A stretch of DNA of 64,000 nt from Welwitschia mirabilis. Lineage: Eukaryota > Gnetophyta > Gnetopsida > Welwitschiales. The translations under genes were made by a program, and so were the position numbers. The notes below the pieces were generated by a model. The model searched no databases. It had not been told where the DNA came from and worked only from the letters and a program-made list of their open reading frames with translations. This document shows, piece by piece, positions 38,200-48,456 of this stretch. Every line of letters starts with the position of its first letter. Position 1 is the stretch's first letter. The stretch spans positions 117,331,530-117,395,529 of the forward strand of contig JBOZIK010000001.1 in the NCBI GenBank assembly GCA_051453625.1, read 5' to 3'.

Positions 38200-38600
38200 A
38201 GTAGCAATGGTAAATGTTACATTAGAAGAAAATAAAAATATTAGAAAATTCTTAATTGACCTTGGAGCAAGTGCTAATATAATGCCACTATACATTTGCA
38301 AGAGATGGAGGATAGAATAGAGCCTATTCTAGTTACTTTAGAATTAGCAGATACTTCATGTAAAAAACTTTTAAGAATCATTAAAGATTTGTAAATCCAA
38401 ATTTAAGAGGCTTACTATCTAATAAATGTGATTACCATTGAATTCAAACATAATAGAGGGTACCCTTTACTTCTAGGATGAGCCTTTTATGTAAGAACTC
38501 ACTACGTCATTAATAGAAGAGCTGGAATAATGAAATGCCACTTTGGAAATAAAACATTTATAATTAAAGTTTTTAATGAAGCAAAAAAAGATCAAGGAAA
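38200..38600 (+). pseudogene. retropepsin remnant, element A1
   Basis: A plus-strand reading gives VNVTLEENKNIRKFLIDLGA then SANIMPLYICKR (38207-38305). This core still has Asp-Leu-Gly-Ala-Ser, the best preserved protease active site in the window. The second half runs through KCHFGNKTF (about 38535-38565), the conserved end of the domain. A stop in the flap region and frameshifts prevent a product. Confidence 0.87.
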
Positions 38601-39000
38601 TGATAAAATGAGCTTAAAAGATAACATTAAATTAATCTTATTCCTACAACATCATTTTCTTAATTAAAGAGAGCTAATATTACATGAGTCTATAATTTAT
38701 GACAATCCACTTAAGAATAAGAATGAGAAAACTAATGATACATCTAACTTTGAAAATGAAATAGTGATAGGACCTTTAAATTGCAAGGAATTTCAACTTT
38801 TTAACTCATATCTTAAGGAATATTGTCAACTATACGAGTAAAAATTGAAAATATTAATTTGGATGTGAAAAATCCTTCTAGTAGACTAAATAATAATGTT
38901 CTTTATGATGACCAAAAAAAACTCTTATAATCAATGAAAATCTTTTACAATAGTTAACATTAAACTTTCCTTTGACTTTCAAAATTTGAACTTTCATGAG
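38601..39000 (+). pseudogene. post-protease linker of element A1
   Basis: Matches the linker ORF of A2 (45920-46400) and of A3, including LFLQHH...KRELILHE-like wording. It is the last recognisable coding part of A1. Confidence 0.7.
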
Positions 39001-39296
39001 TTCACATAGACTTTTATCTTTTGTTCCTCTCTTCTTCTAATTTATTTTACTTGACAATTAAATACCTTTGATTTTTTATTAATTAGTGAACTTTTATTTT
39101 CTTTGAATATCTTGAAACCATCTTTGATTTTATTTTTAGTTTTTGTTTTGATTTTCTATATGTATTATTCTTTCTATCATCCCCATGACAATCAAGATGT
39201 CATTCTCTATTTTTTATTATTACTCTCAATTTCCTACTTAATTTTCACTTTCTATTTCTATTTTCTATCTTTGTTATCCTCTCTTTTATCTAGATG
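39001..39296 (+). other. non-coding spacer after protease, element A1
   Basis: T-rich sequence in the position where RT would begin in B1 and B2. It aligns with 46480-46806 of A2, including the TATCATCCCCATGACAATCA block at 39178-39197 and a final TATCTAGATG cut by the gap. Confidence 0.7.
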
Positions 39297-39396
39297 NNNN
39301 NNNNNNNNNNNNNNNNNNNNNNNNNNNNNNNNNNNNNNNNNNNNNNNNNNNNNNNNNNNNNNNNNNNNNNNNNNNNNNNNNNNNNNNNNNNNNNNN
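39297..39396. other. contig join, 100 N
   Basis: Separates the spacer of A1 from a copy of the 33440-34799 unit. Confidence 0.95.
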
Positions 39397-40729
39397 AAAA
39401 AGTGCTTAAAAGGCTGAGTTTGGGGATTACAAATATTAAAAATGCCCAAAAAACTTGAGAAATAGCTCAAAAAAGCTAAAAATCTATAAACTACCTATGT
39501 GCATAAAATAGAATCAATGGATGAGCAATGACTCAACTAAACACATTTGTGCCAAAACTGTCTATTACTTAGCAATGGCTAACAAATTTTTCATGTGCAT
39601 AAAAACAAAGAAGAACTAGCATAAAATTTTTTTAAAAAACTATTTTATAATGTCTAGAATTAAATACCTAACCTCTAAGATAATAGAATGGTATCTTCAC
39701 CACTACACCATGTATTCATTAATGTTTGAAAAAAGAGTTTAAAATTCTAAAAACTAGGTTTCAACACTCAGTGCACCAAATTTTAAAAACATAGAAAAAT
39801 GGTTTTTTTAAAGACTTAAATCCTAAACCTTTCTATTAAGCGATCAAGTTCTTTACCACTTTAGTAATAGTGTGAAAATAGTCTTTAACAAAAGTGTGAA
39901 AAAAGAAGATTCTATTAGGAAGGAATTACATCATAGATAGGTAGATAAGATAGGGATAGAGTGACGCGATAAGATCTAAAAACTTAATTCAGAGAGGTAG
40001 AAGTAGAGGCATAGGATTAACAACTAGGTAGTAAAAAATCAAATCGAATGTGTGAAAGTTATGGCTATGATAGTAATGGCTCTTACTATGCATGCATTAG
40101 AAAATGGATGATGGAGCTATACTATGGTAAGGCTTGACAAGAGGTAGAATTAGCAAGAGCATCAGCTAACAAGTAGCTACAGTGAGTGAGAGTAGTGAGA
40201 ACTAGGCCATATTATCAATGCACAGAGAGAGCTCAGTAGGTGAGAACTATATGCAAATCTATAACGCATGGATAGGTAGAGATGATATCTGTATGCACAT
40301 AAAGCATAAATGATAAGTGCATTAAAAAAATAGCATATGTAGGTGATATACTAGAGGCACTTATAAGAGGATATGTTAAAGGATGCACTATGGGTAGCAG
40401 AAGCATTAACATAGAGGCATAAGACAACAACACACATGCATAGGTGAAGAGTAAGCATGACCAAGGCATCATAAGCAACATAGTAAAAGAACAAGTTGAT
40501 GGGAGAAGGCAACACATAGGTGGAGGTGGAGCTCATGCAGATTAGTAAGAGAAGCATTAAAATAGAAAGAAGATAGATTTAGAAGATATTTTTCTCAAAC
40601 TATTCATTGGTCAAGCTTAATGGTAGAAGTTTAAATAAGCACTCAAATCATGCTATAGTTAATGGAAGATGTCCTAGCATCAAATGTCTTTAATGCAAAA
40701 TAAGATAAAAATAGAGGTAGTCTTATGTG
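39397..40729 (+). mobile_element. 3-prime region preceding LTR-A copy 2
   Basis: Diverged copy of 33440-34799. A plus-strand remnant again reads with ANKWMM-like wording around a short Cys-containing stretch (about 40060-40115). It runs into LTR-A at 40730. The minus-strand hydrophobic frames here (40233-40557) are shared with 34270-34627 only because the DNA is repeated. Confidence 0.65.
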
Positions 40730-41766
40730 TATTGTGCTATCAATTTGTGGTTATTTAATGGAGTTTTATGAGATATTTTATAAGACATTTGCATAGGTTT
40801 AAGTGAAATTCTAAGGATTTTGGAGAACCAATAGAAGATCTCAAAAATGTGCAATTATTACCTAGATTTGATGCATTTAAGGCACATTTTGATGCATAGA
40901 GATTTGGAGGAAAATTACTAACAAAAATGCTAGCTTCTCCTTAATAAAATTATTAAACAAGACCATCATCCCCTCTGTCGGTAGGGAAGATGATAACAAC
41001 ATTCGATGCTAACATGGGATACTACTGAGTCATCATGTTGAATCATCTTTTGTAATGAAGTCTCATTTCCCTCATCTTCTAGATGACTCTCAGGATGATA
41101 CTAATAATGTAATCAATGCTAGCAGCTGACCCTTGACTATTTCGTCAATTTCTTATCTATAAAAGAGTATTTTTTTTGGATTTCCTTCTCTTTATTATTT
41201 TCTGTTATGTTTCCCTATAAATAGATCTCCTTCAACTCTCCTCTTAATCTTTGTTGCACCAGAAATTCTTATGATAGGAGATCGAAGGACAGGAGATTCA
41301 TCTTAAGAGCTGCAAAAAGACATTTCCTTGGTGGAGGATGATGTATCATCTATTGAGAATAGGCTGTTTTTTAACTTAGATATTATTACCTCTTTAATAT
41401 AAAACTTTTTTCTCTTTATTACATATTAGATTGTCTAGTAATGATCTAGTGACAATTTCTTTGGTGATATAGATCATCAATGGCAGTTTTTGTTAAGGGT
41501 AAGGAAAGTAGTTTAGTTTCATTACATTTAGGTTAGTTGTATTCTGAATTTACATTGCATCTTTTATTTCCTACATTGTTATTTAATTCTGGTTCCCATT
41601 TACTTATGAAAAGAAATCCAAGTCTTATGTCATAGTCTTTAATAAGAATATGACATTTGGGTTAACTTCCACTTAGACTAATGTGTTATATTATGTAAAA
41701 ATATCTCTTTTATAAATGACAGAATCTTTTTGAATATAAATGCTTATACAAATACACACCGCAACA
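40730..41766 (+). repeat. LTR-A copy 2, shared by A1 and A2
   Basis: About 1037 bp, TATTGTGCTATC...CCGCAACA, followed by AAT and PBS. It serves as the apparent 3-prime LTR of A1 and 5-prime LTR of A2. A hairpin block is near 40965-41000. Confidence 0.87.
41216..41223 (+). promoter_or_regulatory. TATA-like element in LTR-A copy 2
   Basis: TATAAATA at the conserved LTR position. Confidence 0.5.
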
Positions 41767-41769
41767 AAT

Positions 41770-41790
41770 TAGCACCATTACTGGGGAAGG
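41770..41790 (+). promoter_or_regulatory. primer binding site of element A2
   Basis: TAGCACCATTACTGGGGAAG. It differs from the tRNA-Asp complement TGGCGCCGTTGCCGGGGA mostly at CpG-derived sites. Confidence 0.8.
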
Positions 41791-42240
41791 CTACTAAGAA
41801 GTATAAGGATTGTCATCATTCAAGAGAGTATATCAAATTTCTATTTAGTTATTTATCTATAGTGATATTATATTTTATTAGGAACCATAGGTATTTATTT
41901 TTATTTTTATTTTTAGTTTTAATTATCTATAAAAAAAAAAGTCATTGTTCCCTCTGTCATCCCCACAATAGATAGGATGATAGTCTGCAATTTTAGTTTT
42001 TATTTCTAGTTTTTTTGTTTAGATTTCAATTAATAAAATTAGCCTCTGTCATCTTATTTATTATCTAGATGATCATGAAGTTGACAGACAGTGTTTCTTT
42101 TTAGTTTTTGTCTTTCTACTCTACTTCTGTTATCTATTTTCTCTGTTCGTTATTTCCTCTATCGTCTTCATAATGAATAGGATGATAGTATTGTTTTTTA
42201 TCTATTTTTTGTTGTTTTCTATTTGAAAGATATTGTAATA
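41791..42240 (+). other. 5-prime leader of element A2
   Basis: Colinear with 35896-36343, with CATC/GATG blocks at 41942-41975 and 42050-42080. Non-coding. Confidence 0.7.
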
Positions 42241-42893
42241 TGGTTAATACTAAGAAGAAATATCAGAGAAAAAGTTGTTACTAGAGAAAAATATTAGAGA
42301 AGAACTAATAGACATAAAAAAGAATCAGAAGAACAATCTTCAAGTGCATTCAATCTACCTTTTGAGTTTATTTTTTCTGAATCAGAACCCCTTAAAGAAA
42401 ACCTTGTAGAATGAGTCAAATAGTTTAAAATGTCAAGTGCTACCCAAAAATAGAATCAAGTTATATGATTTTCTACTCCTAATCCTAATGTAAACCTTAT
42501 CCTAATGGAATTACTAGCTAATAAGAAATGAGAGATTCAAACCCCTTTTGATCTATTCCTACGAGATGATGTTAAACTAAAAAATCTTAATGCCTATTCA
42601 ACCTTTCCAATAATGTGAGTATTGGTTAGTAGCAGGTGTGTTAGTATGCATATCATATGAAACTTCTCCTCTAGCCATTACATGAGTGAAGTGTACATGT
42701 AACTAATAATGCATCGATCTCCCATGGTCGTCGATGTCTCTAGTTAAAGAGATACCTACAAAAGAACAACTACATCATCCAACAAGTTAGAATGTAATCA
42801 TTGGAGGAATAAACATAAAGAACCAGTGTCATTGAAGAATATAATGAAGATTTCCTTCAACATATTACAAATATTAAATAATTAATCCTCACC
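42241..42893 (+). pseudogene. Gag N-terminal fragment, element A2, with an insertion
   Basis: Starts M-V-N-T-K-K-K-Y-Q-R at 42241 and continues colinear with A1 Gag. About 225 bp of unrelated sequence (about 42609-42833) interrupts it, after which Gag resumes with LQHIT-type wording to the 10-N join. Frameshifts and stops are present. Confidence 0.82.
42609..42833. mobile_element. about 225-bp unidentified insertion in Gag
   Basis: Sequence from about TGAGTATTGGTTAGTAGCAG to AACCAGTGTCATT has no counterpart in the other Gag copies (36700, 43040). It is less AT-rich than its surroundings. Borders are approximate, and no convincing target duplication or terminal repeat could be fixed. It could be a small non-autonomous element or filler DNA. 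Confidence 0.55.
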
Positions 42894-42903
42894 NNNNNNN
42901 NNN
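42894..42903. other. join of 10 N
   Basis: Sequence to the right repeats the Gag segment already present at 42471-42893, so the join links overlapping but different Gag copies. Confidence 0.95.
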
Positions 42904-44136
42904 GTCTTCTACTCCTAATCCTAATGCAAACCTTACCCTGAGAGAATTACTAGCCAATAAAAAATAAGAGATTCAAACCCTTTTTAATCTACTCCTAGGA
43001 GATGATGTTGATCTTAAGAACTTAAATTCCTACCCATATTTTAGTGAAGAAGATGGTGAGAATACCCTTCAACATATTGCAAATATTAAATAATTAATCC
43101 TCACCTCAGGAAATGGAAAGAAAAAAATTAGTAATAGAACATACATGATAATCTTTCCTATGACATTAAATGCTAGGGCTAAAAATTGGCTAAAAACTAC
43201 ACTCCAAAAAAGCTTAAAAACTTGGGAGCAAGTCCAATAAATCTTTATTAAAAGATTTTTAAGTGAAGAAACTGTTAGAAAATTAAAAAGGAAGTAACAA
43301 ACTTTCCACAAAAATAAAATGAATATTATGTTACCACATATGAATGTTTCTTTCTAGAAACCCACTCTAATCCAATAAATACTTTTCATGAGAAAACTAG
43401 TAAACTACTTCTATAGTGGACCAAATCACCACTCAAAACAACTTGTAGATTTCTCTTATAATGGAAAAGTCATTAATCTCACATTATAATTTGCCTAGAT
43501 AAAATTATAATAACTTGTGTAGGTTAGTCAAACTTGGCCAACATCAAAATAAAATCACACTGTAGGCCAAATTATCAGATATTTAAATGAGTTAGAACAA
43601 AAAGAGGTGTATTACAACCCTATAAATCTGATTTGAATTTCACAACAAAATTGAAGAAATATACTTAAATCATTTTAGATGCTAAATTAGCAACTAAGAA
43701 GAATGTTGTGCTAACTTGTGACTTATGTGAGGATAATTATCACATCATTAAAAACTATCCTTTATTACTAACATAAAAAGACGGAATATATGAAGAAGTT
43801 TGTGCTTTTAATTAAACATCTCAAAACTTCTAAAATAAAAATTAGGTACAACCTAGGTTGAATACTCATTTTTAAAAAAAGCTCTTAACCTTTTAGAAAC
43901 TGATTTGAAAACTCAAACTTCCAACCAAGTTCATTCAACTTTCAATATCCTAATGATCCACTCACAAAATTTTTAGATGAAATTAGAAAAACACATAAAA
44001 TAATAAATGCCAAACTTAACAACTTGGTAAATGTCCTTTAACAAACAATGTTGGTGAACCAAAGACCTCAAGGAACATTAGCTACACAACCTTTATCAAA
44101 CCCCAATAAAATAAGAAAAGACTCTAGGATTGTGAT
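42904..44136 (+). pseudogene. second Gag fragment in A2
   Basis: Starts in Gag with NLTLREL-like wording, then ARAKNWLKTTLQKSLKTW (about 43165-43235). The knuckle reads CDLCEDNYHIIKNY (about 43724-43765), with the final Cys replaced by Tyr. The segment ends with NQRPQGTLATQPLSNPNK (about 44054-44110), the conserved Gag C-terminal motif, before the gap. Multiple stops. Confidence 0.85.
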
Positions 44137-44236
44137 NNNNNNNNNNNNNNNNNNNNNNNNNNNNNNNNNNNNNNNNNNNNNNNNNNNNNNNNNNNNNNNN
44201 NNNNNNNNNNNNNNNNNNNNNNNNNNNNNNNNNNNN
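44137..44236. other. contig join, 100 N
   Basis: Sequence after the gap steps back from Gag C-terminus to mid-Gag, so another copy begins here. Confidence 0.95.
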
Positions 44237-45500
44237 AGTGAAGAAATTGCTAAAAAAAGGAAAAAGAAGTAATAAAATTTTAACAAAAACAAAATGAAGA
44301 TTATGCTTCCACATATGAATGTTTATTTATAGCAACTCACTCTAATCTAGTAGATGCTTTCTTATAAGAAGAACTACTAAGCTACTTTTATAGTGATCTA
44401 AATCCCCACACAAAACAACTTGTACATTTCTCTTGTGGTGGAAATTTTATGAACCTCATGTTAGAAAATGCCTAGGCAAAATTAGAAGAACTTGTAGAGG
44501 TTAGTTAAACTTGGCCAACATTAAAAGAAAACCACACTGTAGGCTAAATTATCAAAGATTTAAATGAGGTAAAATAAAAAAGGTGGATTACAACCCTATA
44601 AATTTAATTTAAAATTTCAAAACAACCTTAAATAAGTAGACTAAAATGATTTTATATGCCAAATCAGCAACCAAGAAGAATGTTGTGCTAACTTGTGACT
44701 TATGTGAGGATAATTATCACATCACTAAAAACTGTCCTCTATTATCAACATACAAAGAGATCATATGTGAACAATTTTGTACTTTTAATCAAACACTTCA
44801 AAACTTTTAAAATAAAAATCAAGCACAACCTAGAATGAAATTCACATTTTCAAAATAATTCTCAACCTTTTAAAAACTGATTTAAAAACTTAAACTTTCC
44901 ACCAAATTCATCAAACCTTTAATATCCAAATGATCAACTCAAAAACCTTGTGGACAAATTAAGAAGATCACAAGAAAAAACACATGCCATCTTAGAAACA
45001 CAGCATGTCAACATTTAAAATTTATTGAATGTCTTTTAACAAACTATGTTGGCAAACTAAAGATCACAAGAGTCTTTAGCTATATAATGTTTACCAAACC
45101 CTAATAAAATGAGAAAAGATTGTAAGGTTGTGACACGTAGTGGACAAGAAATAAATCCTCCTCTATATGAATTATTAACCTCCTAAAATTACATTCAAGA
45201 TAATGAAGAAGAAGAGGAATACATTAAAATATTAGAATATTATAACTTCTCTTCTCTTAATAAAAAGAAAAAAAAAATTCTTCACAACAATAACCAACCA
45301 CTCCTTGGCGTGATAGGCTTAATAAAAATTTAAATTTTAATGATCATCTAAAGGCCTTGATGAAAAATGTAATCATAAACTTACCCTTTTGTAAATTATT
45401 GCAACACATTCTAGGTTACTCAAAACTATGGAAAGACTTAATAAGAAGAAAACAAAAATGAGTCATTCCTAGTAGGGTCTTTTTAGCACAATCCCTCTTA
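44237..45500 (+). pseudogene. third Gag fragment, continuous with protease (A2)
   Basis: Begins at SEEIAKKRKKK, equivalent to 43256. It continues through YFYSDLNPHTKQLVHFSC (about 44380-44440) and an intact knuckle CDLCEDNYHITKNC (about 44693-44734) to the C-terminal motif (about 45050-45110) and an acidic stretch (about 45190-45225). Several stops interrupt it. It is the only plus-strand Gag here that reads on into protease and linker without a gap. Confidence 0.87.
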
Positions 45501-45920
45501 AATTTGGTATTACAAAAATCATCAAAATTGAAAGATCTAGGACCAAAAATTGTAAATGTCACATTAGAGGGAAATAAAAAAAATTACAAAAGCCTTAATT
45601 GACATTAGAGTAAGTGTTAACATAATGCCACTACACATTTGCAAGAGACTTGGTTTAGAGGGTATAATAGAGCCTACTTAGATTGTCTTAGAATTAGCAG
45701 ATACTTTAGTTAAAAAGCCCTTAGGAGTCATCAAAGATTTAGTAATTTAAATTAAAGAGGCTTTCTGCTCAATAGATGTAATTATCATAGAAGTCAAACA
45801 TAAAAGAGGATACGCTTACTTCTAAAATGTTCCTTTCGTGCAATAGCCCACTTCATCATTAATACAAGAAGTGAAATAATGAAGTATCACTTTGGAAATA
45901 AAACATTTATAATTAGAGTA
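45501..45920 (+). pseudogene. retropepsin remnant, element A2
   Basis: VNVTLEGNK at about 45554 is followed by a frameshift in an A-run, then KALIDIRVSVNIMPLHICKR (about 45590-45650) and ELADTLVKKPLGVIKDLVI. The D-x-G core has become Asp-Ile-Arg. The same Gly-to-Arg change is found in A3 (DIRAS). The domain ends with KYHFGNKTFIIRVF (45882-45923). Confidence 0.87.
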
Positions 45921-46478
45921 TTTGATGCAGCTAAAAAAGATCTAAGTGATGAAAAAGATAACATCAAGCCAACTTTATTCAATCAACATCATTCCATTAA
46001 AGAAAGAGAGCCAAAATTACATAAGCATACACTTTATTATGATCCACTTAATATTAAGAATGAAGAAGCTAATGATACATCGAACTTTACAAATGAAGAA
46101 GAAATGAAACATTTAGATTACAAGGAAGTCCAACTTTTAAACTCATACCTTGAGGAAGATTGTTCACTACATGAGTTAAAAAATGAAAATCATTTGAAGT
46201 TAAATCTTAAAAATCTTTCTAGTGGACTTGAATCTAATTTTCTTTTTAATGATCAAAATAAAAATTTTGCAATCAATGAAAATATTTTACAAGAATTACC
46301 ATTAGTCTCCGCTTTAACTTCCAAAATTTGTGCTTTTATGTGGTGTCATAAATTTTTATCCATTATCCCTCTCTTCATCCAATTGATCTTACTTGAAAAT
46401 AATTATACACTTTTTATGTTTTATCAATTGGTAAACTATTGGTTTGGACCTTACTTCTCAGAAAACATGCAAAATTAG
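45879..46478 (+). CDS. 199-residue open frame: protease tail plus post-protease linker (A2)
   Basis: The longest gap-free open frame in the window. It starts MKYHFGNKTFIIRVFDAAKK, the conserved end of the protease domain. It then runs through the acidic, Asn/Lys-rich linker seen in B2 and A3 (FNQHHSIKEREPKLHK, NEEANDTSNFTNEEEMKHLD) and ends with a hydrophobic, aromatic-rich tail (FLSIIPLFIQLILLENN onward) before a stop at 46478. The initiating Met lies inside the domain, so this is a surviving piece of Pol and not an independent gene. No catalytic motif. The tail would be where RT begins in B elements but shows no RT motif. Confidence 0.6.
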   Translation: MKYHFGNKTFIIRVFDAAKKDLSDEKDNIKPTLFNQHHSIKEREPKLHKHTLYYDPLNIKNEEANDTSNFTNEEEMKHLDYKEVQLLNSYLEEDCSLHELKNENHLKLNLKNLSSGLESNFLFNDQNKNFAINENILQELPLVSALTSKICAFMWCHKFLSIIPLFIQLILLENNYTLFMFYQLVNYWFGPYFSENMQN

Positions 46479-46838
46479 TAGACCATCAAAACATATCCTT
46501 TTTCTTTTTCTTTCTCTTGAATAAAAGTATTGATTATATTTTAGGATTTGAATAAAAATTTTCTTACTTTAATGTTTTCTTTTTGATTTTATGATTTCAA
46601 TTCTAATTATTGTCTTCAGTTTCTATTTTCAGTTTACAGTTTGTATTTCTGCTACTGTAAAAATAATCAGTCATCTCTTTTATCATCCCCATGGCAAACA
46701 GGATAATAGTATCTATTTTTTATTTTTTTTGCTTTCATTTTTCTGTTAGTTTTCTATTTTTTATTTCTATTTTCTGTCTTTTTCATGCTTTATATCATCT
46801 AGATGATGAACAAGATGATAGTTAATTAGTAATTGATT
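46479..46838 (+). other. non-coding spacer replacing RT-RH-IN core, element A2
   Basis: T-rich, stop-laden sequence resembling the retroelement leaders, with ATCATCCCCATGGCAAACAG near 46681-46700 and a perfect 14-bp palindrome ATCATCTAGATGAT at 46794-46807. It aligns with 39001-39296 (A1) and, reversed, with 53945-54019 (A3). Confidence 0.75.
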
Positions 46839-46960
46839 TATTTATTATTATTTTGAGAGAAGACATTTTTATGGATCTATTGAGATTTCTGACTTAACTA
46901 CTTAAGAATTTTAGGAAGTTAATGGGTAAAGGTTGGAATTAATGGAGCAAACCATCTGAA
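46839..46960 (+). pseudogene. C-terminal tail of integrase, element A2
   Basis: A plus-strand reading gives FYGSIEISDL and then EVNG with a stop, followed by RLELMEQ. This is the conserved end of Athila-type integrase (VEIxNL...VNGQRLK) also present at 3430-3500, 14930-15030 and 53870-53940. Only this tail is present; the catalytic core is absent. Confidence 0.75.
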
Positions 46961-48456
46961 TTTTCTCTTATCTTTATCCTTTAAAGGTTATTATGGCATT
47001 ACTTGATCATATTTGAAATATGACTCATGTATTTATTTCCATGACTAATCTTTAATTTGGGCATTTTATAGTGATAATATTGGATTCATTCAGTCTTGAG
47101 ACATTCCTACATCTATGAGCTCTAGTTTGAAGGAATATTCTTTATTTTTAATGTTTTTCTCAATGGTGAAAAGGTCTTAAATTGTTTAAAGGTATTATTT
47201 TTTTTCTTCATGACTTTACCTTTGTTTTTTAAAGTGTTTGGTTATGTGAAATGTTTTTTTATTGAAAGGGGGAAAAAAGAAGAATAAGATCATGATGTTG
47301 TATTTGTGATATTTCACAAACATGGTCTCCATGATGTCCTACTATGAATACACTAGGTCAAATATTTCTAAGAGAATCCTTTAACAGTGTAATATGATAG
47401 GTATAGGTACTTCAAGGTCAATTAGCTGTGCTTTACTGTTCCTTACTTTTCTGATGGTGGTTGCACTCCCCTCATCATGGGAGGAAAAAAATAATAATAA
47501 AAACAGGGAGGATTAGGAATCAATGGTATTCTTGGTATCATCAAAAGAATTATTTATTCTCTAAAATCTTAGTATTTTCACATGATCATTTCATTTCTTG
47601 ATATTTTAGTGTTTGTTTTGTGATGTTGGCAATGAGTTATTCTTTGGTCTGATCATTCATTATTTAAAGCATTTCATTTCTAGCATTGTCATAACCACTA
47701 CCTCATCGAATAAAAATTTTTTATACATTATATCATGCATTTTTAAAAATTAAGTGATGTTATGATTTCTTTTACAAGAGTCTACTAGGTTAAAATTTCA
47801 TGTAGGTGAGCTATCTTTTATTTATATATGTCCATTTCTTTTGTTTTCTTTTGTAGTTTGATTAGTTGTTTTAAAGTTATTAGTATATTTTCTTATCTTT
47901 TTAGGACCTTAACATTTTTCTTGCTTAATTTTGAACAAAGAGTTAATTTCTTTCTTGAATAAATATTTTTGTGATGTTTATTTTCCATGTTTTTGAAGTT
48001 CTTAATGTTACTCATAATTATTTTATGATGAAACATTTTCTTTACTTGTCAGAATAATTCATGCATCTATATTTTTCAAATCTGATATTTATTTTACTTA
48101 GCTTTACACCTCATTAAAAAAAGGTCTAATTTTAATTACCCATCATCTGCCTACTCACTCCATCTTCTTTCATTATGTTATTATCCAATACAAGACATAT
48201 TTCTTTTCTTAGAGGGGAAGGACCCATTTTCATGGCTCATTTTCACAAATTTTTGACTTATTTTAGAGCTTTTATGACATATAAATTTAAAATTTTTTTC
48301 ATACATATTATGCATTACATATTATATTATTATGATATGTTTTATGAGCTTATTTTAAAGATTTACAAATTGTTTTTTTATAAGATAAATTGGCTTGCAA
48401 TTGTGGGTTTTCACCTAGTTTTTGTCAGGGACTGATAAAGGCTAAGTGAAGGGCTA
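46961..48456 (+). other. 3-prime UTR of element A2
   Basis: Non-coding. 47420-47560 (GGTTGCACTCCCCTCATCAT and surroundings) matches, reversed, the UTRs of A3 (53250-53500), B1 and B2. The last 100 bp (48370-48456) match, reversed, 51708-51800 of A3. The short purine stretch AAGTGAAGGG just before the LTR is the candidate polypurine tract. Confidence 0.7.

Noticed and set aside
42610-42846. ATAATG on both sides of the Gag insertion as a target duplication
   Set aside because: The right-hand ATAATG aligns with ordinary Gag sequence in the other copies, so the match is probably coincidental.
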